Positions 7,377 to 13,426 of a stretch of 13,565 nt of DNA are shown piece after piece. Below the pieces are notes generated by a model. It saw only the letters and a list, made by a program, of their open reading frames with translations, was not told the DNA's origin and did no database searches. How positions within the stretch are numbered: position 1 is the stretch's first letter; each line of letters opens with the position of its first letter. Origin of the DNA: an uncultured Collinsella sp. (GTDB lineage: Bacteria > Actinomycetota > Coriobacteriia > Coriobacteriales > Coriobacteriaceae); the NCBI GenBank assembly GCA_900550415.1, contig URSO01000057.1, positions 1 through 13,565 on the forward strand. The letters are read 5' to 3'. A program made the position numbers and the translations under genes.

Positions 7377-7676
7377 CTAGTCCTCATCGAGGAATGATAT
7401 AAGCTCATCAGCGTTATTGAATGACGGGCTGTCGTCCGGCAGAATCCCCAACTCATGAGCTTCGGCGATCACCATGGCACGCCTCGTTGCCTCGTTGGGC
7501 ACCTCCGCCCTTCCTACGATCTCAAAAGGAATCTTTCGTTGATTTACCAGCTGCCGAACAGCAAGGTTGAGATACGAATTGAGACTCAGACCAACCGTAT
7601 CCAAGAACTCAGTCGCCTGTTCCTTGAGCCCCTCTTCGATGCGAACCGTCGTAGGCTTAACCGTTGCAGTAGACAT
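7377..7676 (-). CDS. RelB/DinJ family antitoxin
   Basis: A 99-residue antitoxin with an N-terminal ribbon-helix-helix DNA-binding segment (VKPTTVRIEEGLKEQATEFL, then the SLNSYLNLAVRQLV helix) and an acidic, presumably flexible C-terminal half (LPDDSPSFNNADELISFLDED) that would wrap and block the toxin. The order RHH domain then toxin-neutralising tail is that of DinJ. The ATG at 7676 has AGGAGGT at 7682-7688, five bases upstream. Together with the toxin it should repress its own promoter, whose likely operators are at 7702-7753. The closeness to the toxin (2 nt) and the family match make this a secure call. Confidence 0.92.
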   Translation of the reverse strand: MSTATVKPTTVRIEEGLKEQATEFLDTVGLSLNSYLNLAVRQLVNQRKIPFEIVGRAEVPNEATRRAMVIAEAHELGILPDDSPSFNNADELISFLDED

Positions 7677-7701
7677 ACGCGACCTCCTCGCCTCGTCTTT
7701 T

Positions 7702-7753
7702 GCATCAGTATACCCAATTTCGATGGCAGTCTGATGTTAAATAGCATCAGTAT
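7702..7753 (-). promoter_or_regulatory. Toxin-antitoxin promoter with operator-like repeats
   Basis: GCATCAGTAT occurs twice in the same orientation (7702-7711 and 7744-7753), 42 bp apart, about four helical turns. An inverted CTGATG (7731-7736) lies between them and forms a palindrome with the second copy. The minus-strand -10 box TATACT (7707-7712) overlaps the first copy, about 30 bp before the antitoxin ATG. This is what is expected for autorepression by an RHH antitoxin-toxin complex. The -35 is not clear. Confidence 0.6.
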
Positions 7754-7788
7754 GCCGTTCACATTGCTATAACAACAGTCACAGCACC

Positions 7789-8547
7789 CTACATCAGCCC
7801 GCTCAGGGCAATGTCAACGGCCTCGTTGAGGTCGTCGGTGATGTGCACCAGCTCCGGATCGAGCGGGCTAATCATACCGGCGTCCATCACCGGGCCGTTG
7901 AGCCAGTCGAACAGGCCCTGCCAGTACTCGGTTCCCACCAAAACGAGCGGCATGCGCTTGACCTTGTGCGTCTGTACCAGCGTGAGCACCTCGAACATCT
8001 CGTCGAGCGTACCAAAGCCACCAGGAAACACGATGGCGCCCGAGCTGTATTTGACGAACATGGTCTTGCGCACAAAGAAGTAACGGAAGTCCATGCCAAG
8101 GTTCACGTATTTGTTGAGCCCGTGCTCGTGCGGCAGCTCGATACCCAAGCCGACCGACTTGCCGTTGACACTCGCCGCTCCCCTGTTGGCCGCTTCCATG
8201 ATGCCGGGGCCGCCGCCGGTGATGACCGCCACGCCACGTTGCGCGATCTTGCGCCCGACGGTGCGCGCCGCCTTGTAGAGCGGATCGGTCTTGGGCGTGC
8301 GGGCGCTACCGAAGATAGTCACCGCAGGTCCAAGCTCGGCAAGTGCGCCAAAGCCATCGACAAACTCTGCCTGAATTCGCAGCACGCGCCAGGGGTCGGC
8401 GTGCAGCCAGTCAGTCGACTCCTCGGGCGCCAGCAGGTTGGCGTAGGTGTTGTCCTTAGGAATCATGGGGCCGCGCATGACCACGGGGCCGCGGCGGTAC
8501 GTCTCGTCGTAGGCAGGCTCGCCCTCGACGTTCTCATTCTTAATCAT
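7789..8547 (-). CDS. TIGR00730/LOG family protein (nucleotide 5'-monophosphate phosphoribohydrolase-like)
   Basis: A 252-residue Rossmann-fold protein of the LOG (Lonely Guy) family, whose members remove ribose 5'-phosphate from nucleoside monophosphates such as cytokinin ribotides. Both signatures are intact: GGGPGIMEA (111-119, including the conserved Glu) and PGGFGTLDE (175-183). The first 60 residues are a charged extension, common in the longer bacterial branch. I chose the ATG at 8547, with GGAG 5 nt upstream; the frame is open to 8619, but that stretch is arginine-rich and would cross a terminator hairpin. That hairpin ends 23 nt before the start, which leaves no room for a promoter and suggests attenuation. 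Function in vivo is unknown; in bacteria it may act in purine or nucleotide metabolism rather than cytokinin production. Confidence 0.9.
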   Translation of the reverse strand: MIKNENVEGEPAYDETYRRGPVVMRGPMIPKDNTYANLLAPEESTDWLHADPWRVLRIQAEFVDGFGALAELGPAVTIFGSARTPKTDPLYKAARTVGRKIAQRGVAVITGGGPGIMEAANRGAASVNGKSVGLGIELPHEHGLNKYVNLGMDFRYFFVRKTMFVKYSSGAIVFPGGFGTLDEMFEVLTLVQTHKVKRMPLVLVGTEYWQGLFDWLNGPVMDAGMISPLDPELVHITDDLNEAVDIALSGLM

Positions 8548-8569
8548 GGGTACTCCTATCGAGAAATAG

Positions 8570-8611
8570 AAAAACGGGCGGGGTCGACGCCATGCGTCAA
8601 ACACCCGCCCG
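8570..8611 (-). terminator. Rho-independent terminator or attenuator just ahead of the LOG gene
   Basis: On the minus strand CGGGCGGG and CCCGCCCG (plus 8604-8611 and 8575-8582) form an 8-bp stem enclosing a second GACGC/GCGTC stem, followed by TTTTTC. The U-tract ends 23 nt before the LOG start codon. It could terminate tgt transcription, or act as a regulated leader for LOG. Confidence 0.75.
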
Positions 8612-8672
8612 AACATCAACTATTCGGTATGGTACCCACGATGCATCAAGCACTTACAAGCTATCGGCCAGC

Positions 8673-8721
8673 GGTCGCGCAGCCGGTGTCAGCGAATGTG
8701 ACGACCGGCTGGCGCTCGACC
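8673..8721. other. Branch-free GC-rich hairpin in the tgt-LOG gap
   Basis: Stacked helices GGTC/GACC, GCG/CGC, CAGCCGGT/ACCGGCTG and GTCA/TGAC give about 19 pairs with small bulges. It lies about 40 nt after the tgt stop on the minus strand and upstream of the terminator hairpin. No U-tract follows. It could be part of a leader RNA; I recognise no known riboswitch. Confidence 0.4.
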
Positions 8722-8760
8722 ATTGCCGTTGCCCACGCTCTGCAAGCGTGTCTGTCGCCC

Positions 8761-9900
8761 TTAGTAATCCACCGCGGCAGGACTATTCATCCAATCGCTC
8801 ACGAATGCGCCGTAGCGGCCCTCGATAATGGCCTGGCGGGCACGCTGCATAAGGTTGAGCAGGTAGTAGATATTGTGCATCGAAAGCAAAATGCCGCCGA
8901 GCATCTCCTTCTGCGTGACCATGTGGCGAATGAGCGCGCGGCTGTAGCCGCCCGTGCACACCGGGCAGGTGCAGGTGGGGTCGATGGGGCCGTCGTCGTG
9001 CGCAAAGCGCGCGTTACGGAAGTTAAGGCGACCTTCACTGGAGAACGCCGTACCCATGCGACCGGTGCGCGTCGGCAGCACACAGTCGAACATGTCGATG
9101 CCCACGCCCACGCCGCGTACGAGCGTGGTGGGGTTGCCGACACCCATCAGGTAGCGCGGCTTATGCTTGGGCATGTACTCGCTCACGAGCGGCGCCAGGG
9201 TCTCGAACATGGTCTCGTGATCCTCGCCCACCGAATAGCCACCGATACCATAGCCCGGGAAGTCGCCGCACTCCTCCAGATGGCGCAGCGAACGCAGGCG
9301 CAGATCCAGGTGCATGCCGCCCTGAACGATGCCAAAGAGCGCCTGGTCATCGCGGGTATGCGCCTTATAGCAGCGCTCGGCCCACATGCTCGACAGCTCA
9401 ACGGCGCGCTCAACGTAGGCGCGCGTGGCGGGATAGCCCGGGCACTGGTCGAGCTGCATGCAGATATCGGAGCCGAGTTTCATGGCGATTTCCATGTTGT
9501 CCTCGGGCGTCCAAAACACGTGGCGGCCGTCGTAATCGTTGACAATAAAGCGCACGCCCTCATCGGTGAGCTTGACGGCATCGTTGTGGCTGAAGACCTG
9601 GAAACCGCCCGAGTCGGTGAGGATGGGGCCGTGCCAGTTCATGAACTTGTGCAGGCCGCCCAGCTCGGCGATGGTATCCTCGCCGGGACGCATGGACAGA
9701 TGATAGGTATTGGCGAGCACGATCTGGGCGCCGAGCTTCTTGACAGTCTCGGTAGGAATGCCCTTGACGTTTGCCTTGGTGCCCACGGGCATAAAAATCG
9801 GCGTCTCGATGTCGCCGTGCGGGGTGTGCAACACGCCGGCACGCGCGTGCGTCGTCGGGTCCTCGGCGATCAGGTCGAATTTAAAGAGGCTCTGGTCCAT
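8761..9900 (-). CDS. tgt: tRNA-guanine(34) transglycosylase (queuine/preQ1 insertion)
   Basis: A 379-residue TIM-barrel enzyme that swaps guanine-34 in the anticodon of tRNA-Asp/Asn/His/Tyr for preQ1 or queuine, the base-exchange step of queuosine modification. Catalytic residues are visible: TDSGGFQVFS (D96), FDCVLPTRTGRMGTAF (nucleophile D272), GIVQGGMH, and the zinc site C310-x-C312-x2-C315 with H341. The length is typical (370-390). The ATG at 9900 follows AAGGAG at a spacing of about 9. The base-binding loop reads GGYSVGE rather than the GGLAVGE of E. coli. No queuosine-synthesis genes (queA, queC-E) or queuine transporter are in the window, so salvage or a distant locus must supply the base. 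The -10 box is at 9938-9943. Confidence 0.97.
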   Translation of the reverse strand: MDQSLFKFDLIAEDPTTHARAGVLHTPHGDIETPIFMPVGTKANVKGIPTETVKKLGAQIVLANTYHLSMRPGEDTIAELGGLHKFMNWHGPILTDSGGFQVFSHNDAVKLTDEGVRFIVNDYDGRHVFWTPEDNMEIAMKLGSDICMQLDQCPGYPATRAYVERAVELSSMWAERCYKAHTRDDQALFGIVQGGMHLDLRLRSLRHLEECGDFPGYGIGGYSVGEDHETMFETLAPLVSEYMPKHKPRYLMGVGNPTTLVRGVGVGIDMFDCVLPTRTGRMGTAFSSEGRLNFRNARFAHDDGPIDPTCTCPVCTGGYSRALIRHMVTQKEMLGGILLSMHNIYYLLNLMQRARQAIIEGRYGAFVSDWMNSPAAVDY

Positions 9901-9937
9901 AAACTGGAACTCCTTGGTTGCGGTTCATACGCAGACC

Positions 9938-9943
9938 ATTATA
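9938..9943 (-). promoter_or_regulatory. -10 box for tgt
   Basis: Perfect TATAAT on the minus strand, 37 bp upstream of the tgt ATG. No consensus -35 is found 16-18 bp further upstream. Confidence 0.5.
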
Positions 9944-10027
9944 CGAGCAACCAGCAAACCGCACCGACTCGACAGAAACTAGTGCAAAGGGGACAGCAAA
10001 CGAGCGTGGATTTTCGGACGCCCATCT

Positions 10028-10097
10028 CATGAGAGTGGATAATCTCCCGCTTTGGCCAGAAACACAGACCAAAAACGGAAGATTATCCACTCTCATG
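10028..10097. repeat. Long-stem hairpin repeat with 18-bp perfect arms
   Basis: CATGAGAGTGGATAATCT (10028-10045) pairs perfectly with 10080-10097. The 34-nt interior folds further through CCG/CGG and TTTGG/CCAAA. The GGCC- and CCAAAA-rich interior resembles the other GGCC hairpins. It is the first element of a stack that ends with the structured RNA at 10151. There is no U-tract on the plus strand. Confidence 0.75.
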
Positions 10098-10105
10098 CGG
10101 CGGGT

Positions 10106-10132
10106 ACTCATTTAAGTACGTCCCCAATGAGT
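10106..10132. repeat. GGGGAC-loop hairpin
   Basis: ACTCATT (10106-10112) and AATGAGT (10126-10132) form a 7-bp stem around the 13-nt loop TAAGTACGTCCCC. Read on the minus strand the loop starts GGGGAC, as in the hairpins at 3261 and 13333-13420, but with a different stem. It occupies the middle position in the three-part module. Confidence 0.5.
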
Positions 10133-10150
10133 GGAGCTATTTACCAGCCG

Positions 10151-10289
10151 CGGCAACGCCGATGTTTTGGCAAAGACAGCGAGCGGGTCGCATTTGAGAC
10201 AAGGTGACGTGAAACGAAAGGGCGCTGACCTTCTGGTCGCGCCCTTGAAGTTGAACGTCAGATTGTCCAAATGCGGCCCGCGCAGCGTC
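10151..10289 (+). ncRNA. Candidate structured RNA, copy A (139 nt)
   Basis: A 5' hairpin GCCGA-TGTT-TTGGC (10159-10172 region) is followed by helix P1 (10183-10196 with 10268-10281, 14 bp including a T10188-G10276 wobble), a single bulged A10197, GACAA/TTGTC, a GG/GA internal loop, P2 TGACGT/ACGTCA, the loops GAAACGAAA/TTGAAGTTGA, P3 GGGCGC/GCGCCC, a bulged T, and GACC-TTCT-GGTC. It is flanked by AGCGA 5' and GCAGCGTC 3'. Compared with copy B (13427-13565), the helices P1, P2 and P3 differ but stay paired while the loops are conserved. Wobbles favour the plus strand. It might be the described Collinsella-1 RNA motif, but I cannot check. No coding potential is seen. Confidence 0.7.
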
Positions 10290-10294
10290 GGCCC

Positions 10295-10322
10295 GTTACG
10301 CGGTTTGGTAAAACCGCGTAAC
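10295..10322. other. Perfect 12-bp hairpin next to the SDR stop
   Basis: GTTACGCGGTTT (10295-10306) and AAACCGCGTAAC (10311-10322) enclose the 4-nt loop GGTA, and the structure ends 2 bp from the SDR stop codon. There is no U-tract on the minus strand, so it may be a Rho-stalling or mRNA-protecting structure for SDR rather than an intrinsic terminator. Confidence 0.5.
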
Positions 10323-10324
10323 TC

Positions 10325-11125
10325 CTACGGACGCTGGCCCATGCCACCCTCGAGGGTGACGGTCTCGCCGTTCATATACTTAAAGTCGGAACCGCAGAGC
10401 TGAACGACAACGCGGCCGATTTCCTTCTCGACGTCGCCGTAGTGACCCGCCGGCGGCATGTGGACGTTGGCCTTGAACGCCTCGGGATAGGCATCCTGGA
10501 AGTTCTCGAGCGCAGCGGTCCAAGCAAGCGGGCACACAATGTTGACGTTGATGCCGTCTTTGCCCCACTCGTTGGCGGCAACGCGAGTCAGACCGCGGAT
10601 GCCCTCCTTGGCAGCGGCGTAGCTGCACTGGCCGTAGTTGCCAAACAGGCCGGCGCCCGAAGCAAAGTTGACCACGGAGCCCTTGGTCTCCTTCAGGTGC
10701 GGGTAGGCCTTCTGCATATACAGATAGGTGGCATACAGACCGGAGTAAATGGCCAGGTTAAACTGGTCCATGGTGTGGTCGGCGATGGTCACACCCGAGG
10801 CGCTGGCCTGGGCGTTGTTGACGACGGCGTCGATGCGGCCAAACTCGGCAATGGCCTTGTCGATGACGTTCTGAACGACAGCCTCGTTGTCCTGACCAGC
10901 AGAAACATCGGCCTGAACAGGCAGAACCTTGACACCGTACTCGGCCTCGAGGGATTCCTTGGCGGCCTCGAGCTTGGCGACGTTGCGGCCGGTGATGACG
11001 AGGTTTGCGCCCTCCTTGGCAAAAGCGATATCGATGCCGTAGCCGATGGAACCAGCGGAGCCGTCCTTAAGCGTGGCCTTGCCGCCGCCGGTAACGATCA
11101 CGGTCTTACCAGTGAAAAGTCCCAT
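10325..11125 (-). CDS. Short-chain dehydrogenase/reductase (SDR)
   Basis: A 266-residue NAD(P)-dependent SDR oxidoreductase. The glycine-rich cofactor motif starts TGGG (12-15) but is expanded: KATLKDGSAGS precedes SIGYG (26-30), about nine residues more than classical TGxxxGxG. NNAQ (103-106) replaces NNAG. The catalytic S156, Y169 and K173 are present with the normal spacing. The position usually held by the tetrad Asn reads IYSG (126-129) and looks substituted. I chose the ATG at 11125, with AAAGGA 7 nt upstream; the frame is open to 11173, but those residues do not fit the family. A palindrome (11145-11162) lies in the leader. The substrate is unknown: gut Coriobacteriia carry many hydroxysteroid dehydrogenases, but sequence alone does not support that here. 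Confidence 0.9.
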   Translation of the reverse strand: MGLFTGKTVIVTGGGKATLKDGSAGSIGYGIDIAFAKEGANLVITGRNVAKLEAAKESLEAEYGVKVLPVQADVSAGQDNEAVVQNVIDKAIAEFGRIDAVVNNAQASASGVTIADHTMDQFNLAIYSGLYATYLYMQKAYPHLKETKGSVVNFASGAGLFGNYGQCSYAAAKEGIRGLTRVAANEWGKDGINVNIVCPLAWTAALENFQDAYPEAFKANVHMPPAGHYGDVEKEIGRVVVQLCGSDFKYMNGETVTLEGGMGQRP

Positions 11126-11144
11126 ACAAAGTCCTTTCAAATCG

Positions 11145-11162
11145 CGACGGGCCTGCCCGTCG
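11145..11162. promoter_or_regulatory. Palindrome upstream of the SDR ribosome site
   Basis: CGACGGGC-CT-GCCCGTCG is an 8-bp perfect inverted repeat 19 bp upstream of the SDR start. It may be an operator or a leader hairpin; which one cannot be told from sequence. Confidence 0.4.
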
Positions 11163-11380
11163 ACTGCGCGCATCCAACTTCACGCGCCAAAAGCTGAAAT
11201 GCAACTTTAGCGGGTTCAAGCGAAAAATAAAGCCCATGGCAGGCGAACGGCGCAACGTCTTTCGGCGAAGGGAATGTCAAGTACAAACTGGATAAAGTGG
11301 CCGAGTTTTTGCTATCGACGCGAGCCATCGAACACGTTTTGAAACTTTGCTGCAGCGCGCGGGATGTCGGCGCGAGACTT

Positions 11381-11386
11381 TATCAT
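11381..11386 (+). promoter_or_regulatory. Weak candidate -10 box for the coiled-coil gene
   Basis: TATCAT lies 33 bp upstream of the chosen start. The -35 region at 16-18 bp spacing is GC-rich and does not match consensus, so this is tentative. The divergent 294-bp gap shows no other strong promoter for this gene. Confidence 0.25.
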
Positions 11387-11419
11387 AGGGTGACAAACAA
11401 CGATGAGGAGCACATGCCT

Positions 11420-13201
11420 ATGACAGACGAGCTGGACCCCCAGACTCAACAGCATATTGATAATTCCGCAGACACCATTGACGACTGCGATACTTCCACC
11501 AGAAGCGATGGCGGCATTGATGCCGCTGTCGAGGAGGCTCCTGCCGCCGCAGACGAGGCCGCAGACGCAAATGTCGCCGCAGAGCAAGACAAAGAAGAGC
11601 AGCTAGAGCAGCCGGACCCGAGCGATACTGAGCCCAAGGCTGAGAACGCTCCGCAAGCAGCAGGCCCCATCGAGGTGTCTTCGGAAGAAGAGCTCGACGC
11701 CGTCATGGACTCCATGATGGATGCCGTCAAAGCGATGAAAGACGCTGTCGCCGATGCCGATGTCGACGCCGAGGAAGAGGAAGCTGCCGAGGCCGCCTCG
11801 ACGTTTGTGCCCGGCGAGACCCCGGTTGCCGACCAGGGCAGCACCATGCCCTCGTTCCTGCAACTCGAGCACCCCACGATCGGCACCGACGCGGTCGACC
11901 CACACGCAGCGGGCTTTTCCGTGATCGAAGGCGGCACCGGCAATATCGCCGCGCCGCAGGCTACCGATGCGGACGCTGCCGACACCGCTCGCCCGACCGC
12001 CCCGCACTCCCCCGCCGCGAGCCGCGATCTGGGGACCGCCGTCTCGAACACCGCGAACGCCGTGGGCACTTTTATCGCCCAGGGCGCGTCGGCCATGCGC
12101 GAGATGAACGCCGCCAAGAAGGCACTCGCCGATGCCCGCGCCCACCTGTCCGAGCTTGAGCAGCGCATCGCCGACCAGGCAGAGGAGCTCGAGACGCGCC
12201 AGGACATCGCAGGCCGCTACGATCAGATCATCGCCGACCAGCGCCAGGCAATCGCCACGGCACAAAAGACCGCTGCGGCCGCCGAGATTGACCGCGACGC
12301 CCATGCCGCCAAAGCGACTGAGCTCAAGGGCCAGCTCGAGCAAATGAAGGCAGAGGACGATGCGACCGAGCTCCGCCTGAAGGCTGCACTCGACGCCGTG
12401 GAAGCCCGCGAGGCGAGTTCGCGCGAGACCGGCAACCGCCTGGTTCGTCGCCTTGAGGATTCCAAGCGCATCCGCGACAAAGTGAAGGCTGAGCGCGATA
12501 CCGGTGTCGCCGCCGCACGACAAACTGCCGATGCTACGCGCGCACAGCTCGAGACCTTGCGTCGCGAGTATGCCGAGCTGCAGCGCAACCCTTCGGCAAA
12601 TCCCGCCAATTACACCGTGCGCACCAGCGAGCTGTCTATGCAAATCTCCGACGCTGCCGACGCCCTCCGCAAGGCCGAGGAAGACATTCCGCGCGTGACC
12701 GCCGATCTTGAGCATTCACTTGCCGCCGCCGAGCAGGCCGTCGAGCAGGCTCAAGCCCCTATCGCCGACGCAAAACGCGCACACCAAGCCGTGACGACCG
12801 AAGCCGATGCCGCGCGCGACGAGTTGCAGACGGCGAAGACTGCCGCCGCGACTCGTCAGCGCGAACTGCGCGAGAAGATCGCCGCGGAGGACAAGGCACG
12901 CCGCGACCAGGAGCAGACCATCGCCAACGCCCAAGCAGATGCCGCACATGCACAGTCGATCATCGAACAGGCGACCGAGGTGCACGACCACCCAGAGATC
13001 ACTGAGTCGCTTGCAGGATCCTTGGCCCGAGACAAAGCCGAACACGCCGAAACCGAGCGCGAAGTGGCCCAGCTCGAGGCTACCGAGGATGACGTACGAG
13101 AGCGCACCCGCGACTCACGCATCAAATTCACCGGCGCCATCGTCTGCATCGTCGCCGTGATTCTGGTGATCATCCTGGTCTGGCTGTTCACGAGCAAGTA
13201 A
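11420..13201 (+). CDS. Acidic coiled-coil protein with C-terminal membrane anchor, unknown function
   Basis: A 593-residue protein that I do not recognise as a named family. Residues 1-215 are acidic, low-complexity (Asp/Glu/Ala-rich) and probably disordered, for example EEELDAVMDSMMDAVKAMKD. Residues about 220-565 are Ala/Glu/Gln/Arg-rich heptad-like sequence with a long predicted coiled coil, interrupted by NPSANPANYTVRTSE. Residues 570-590 form one hydrophobic helix (FTGAIVCIVAVILVIILVWLF), followed by TSK. With no signal peptide, this is a tail-anchored topology with the coiled coil presumably cytosolic. I chose the ATG at 11420 because GAGGAG (11405-11410) is 9 nt upstream; the ATG at 11414 is only 3 nt away, and the open frame to 11297 reads as non-coding. 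It could be a cell-envelope scaffold or division-associated factor, but no domain supports a role. Confidence 0.82.
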   Translation: MTDELDPQTQQHIDNSADTIDDCDTSTRSDGGIDAAVEEAPAAADEAADANVAAEQDKEEQLEQPDPSDTEPKAENAPQAAGPIEVSSEEELDAVMDSMMDAVKAMKDAVADADVDAEEEEAAEAASTFVPGETPVADQGSTMPSFLQLEHPTIGTDAVDPHAAGFSVIEGGTGNIAAPQATDADAADTARPTAPHSPAASRDLGTAVSNTANAVGTFIAQGASAMREMNAAKKALADARAHLSELEQRIADQAEELETRQDIAGRYDQIIADQRQAIATAQKTAAAAEIDRDAHAAKATELKGQLEQMKAEDDATELRLKAALDAVEAREASSRETGNRLVRRLEDSKRIRDKVKAERDTGVAAARQTADATRAQLETLRREYAELQRNPSANPANYTVRTSELSMQISDAADALRKAEEDIPRVTADLEHSLAAAEQAVEQAQAPIADAKRAHQAVTTEADAARDELQTAKTAAATRQRELREKIAAEDKARRDQEQTIANAQADAAHAQSIIEQATEVHDHPEITESLAGSLARDKAEHAETEREVAQLEATEDDVRERTRDSRIKFTGAIVCIVAVILVIILVWLFTSK

Positions 13202-13226
13202 ACCAGCTGCCAAAAAAGCTCAACGC

Positions 13227-13296
13227 AGTTGCGGTGAGATAGTTCCTGTTTAGCCCCAAATAGGCCAATTCAAGAACTATCTCGCCGCAACTTTTT
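13227..13296 (+). terminator. Long-stem terminator after the coiled-coil gene
   Basis: The 19-nt arms 13227-13245 and 13274-13292 pair throughout, with one T-G wobble on the plus strand, and TTTTT follows at 13292-13296. The stem begins 26 bp after the stop codon. The 28-nt loop is large for a terminator and carries the GGCC/CCAA pattern of the dispersed hairpin family. Confidence 0.7.
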
Positions 13297-13298
13297 GA

Positions 13299-13331
13299 TT
13301 GGTGCAAAGGGGTCAGGCTACTTTGCACCAA
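13299..13331. repeat. GGGTCAGG-loop hairpin
   Basis: TTGGTGCAAAG (13299-13309) and CTTTGCACCAA (13321-13331) form a perfect 11-bp stem around GGGTCAGGCTA. It is the first of three adjacent short hairpins that share the loop motif on one or the other strand. Confidence 0.65.
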
Positions 13332-13332
13332 C

Positions 13333-13365
13333 TTGGTGCATATAAACCTGTCCCCATTGCACCAA
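13333..13365. repeat. GGGGACAGG-loop hairpin
   Basis: TTGGTGCA (13333-13340) and TGCACCAA (13358-13365) enclose a 17-nt loop, 13341-13357. Read on the minus strand it contains GGGGACAGGTTTAT, the same loop as at 13394-13410 and 3272-3288. Confidence 0.65.
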
Positions 13366-13366
13366 C

Positions 13367-13421
13367 AACGTTTGCCCAGATAAAACCTGCCAAAATAAAC
13401 CTGTCCCTTGTTGGCAGGTTG
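13367..13421. repeat. Dispersed 55-bp repeat, copy 2 (inverted relative to 3261-3315)
   Basis: Arms AACCTGCCAA (13384-13393) and TTGGCAGGTT (13411-13420) flank a 17-nt loop. The 55-bp segment is the reverse complement of 3261-3315 with two mismatches. It is followed directly by RNA copy B. Confidence 0.85.
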
Positions 13422-13426
13422 AACCA

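Noticed and set aside
8673..8760. A tRNA in the tgt-LOG gap
   Set aside because: There is no acceptor stem, no CCA, and no T-arm consensus; the pairing is a simple long hairpin.
7843..10032. A 729-residue open frame on the plus strand opposite the LOG and tgt genes
   Set aside because: It overlaps two confidently assigned genes and the terminator; its composition (His/Arg/Ala-rich) is that of an antisense shadow in GC-rich DNA.
11297..11413. Extending the coiled-coil protein upstream to 11297
   Set aside because: These residues are not acidic or coiled-coil, no ribosome site precedes 11297, and GAGGAG lies just ahead of 11414/11420.
13299..13420. A possible CRISPR array from the repeated short hairpins
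   Set aside because: Stems differ, spacing is irregular and there are no equal spacers; they are hairpins sharing a loop, not repeats with spacers.
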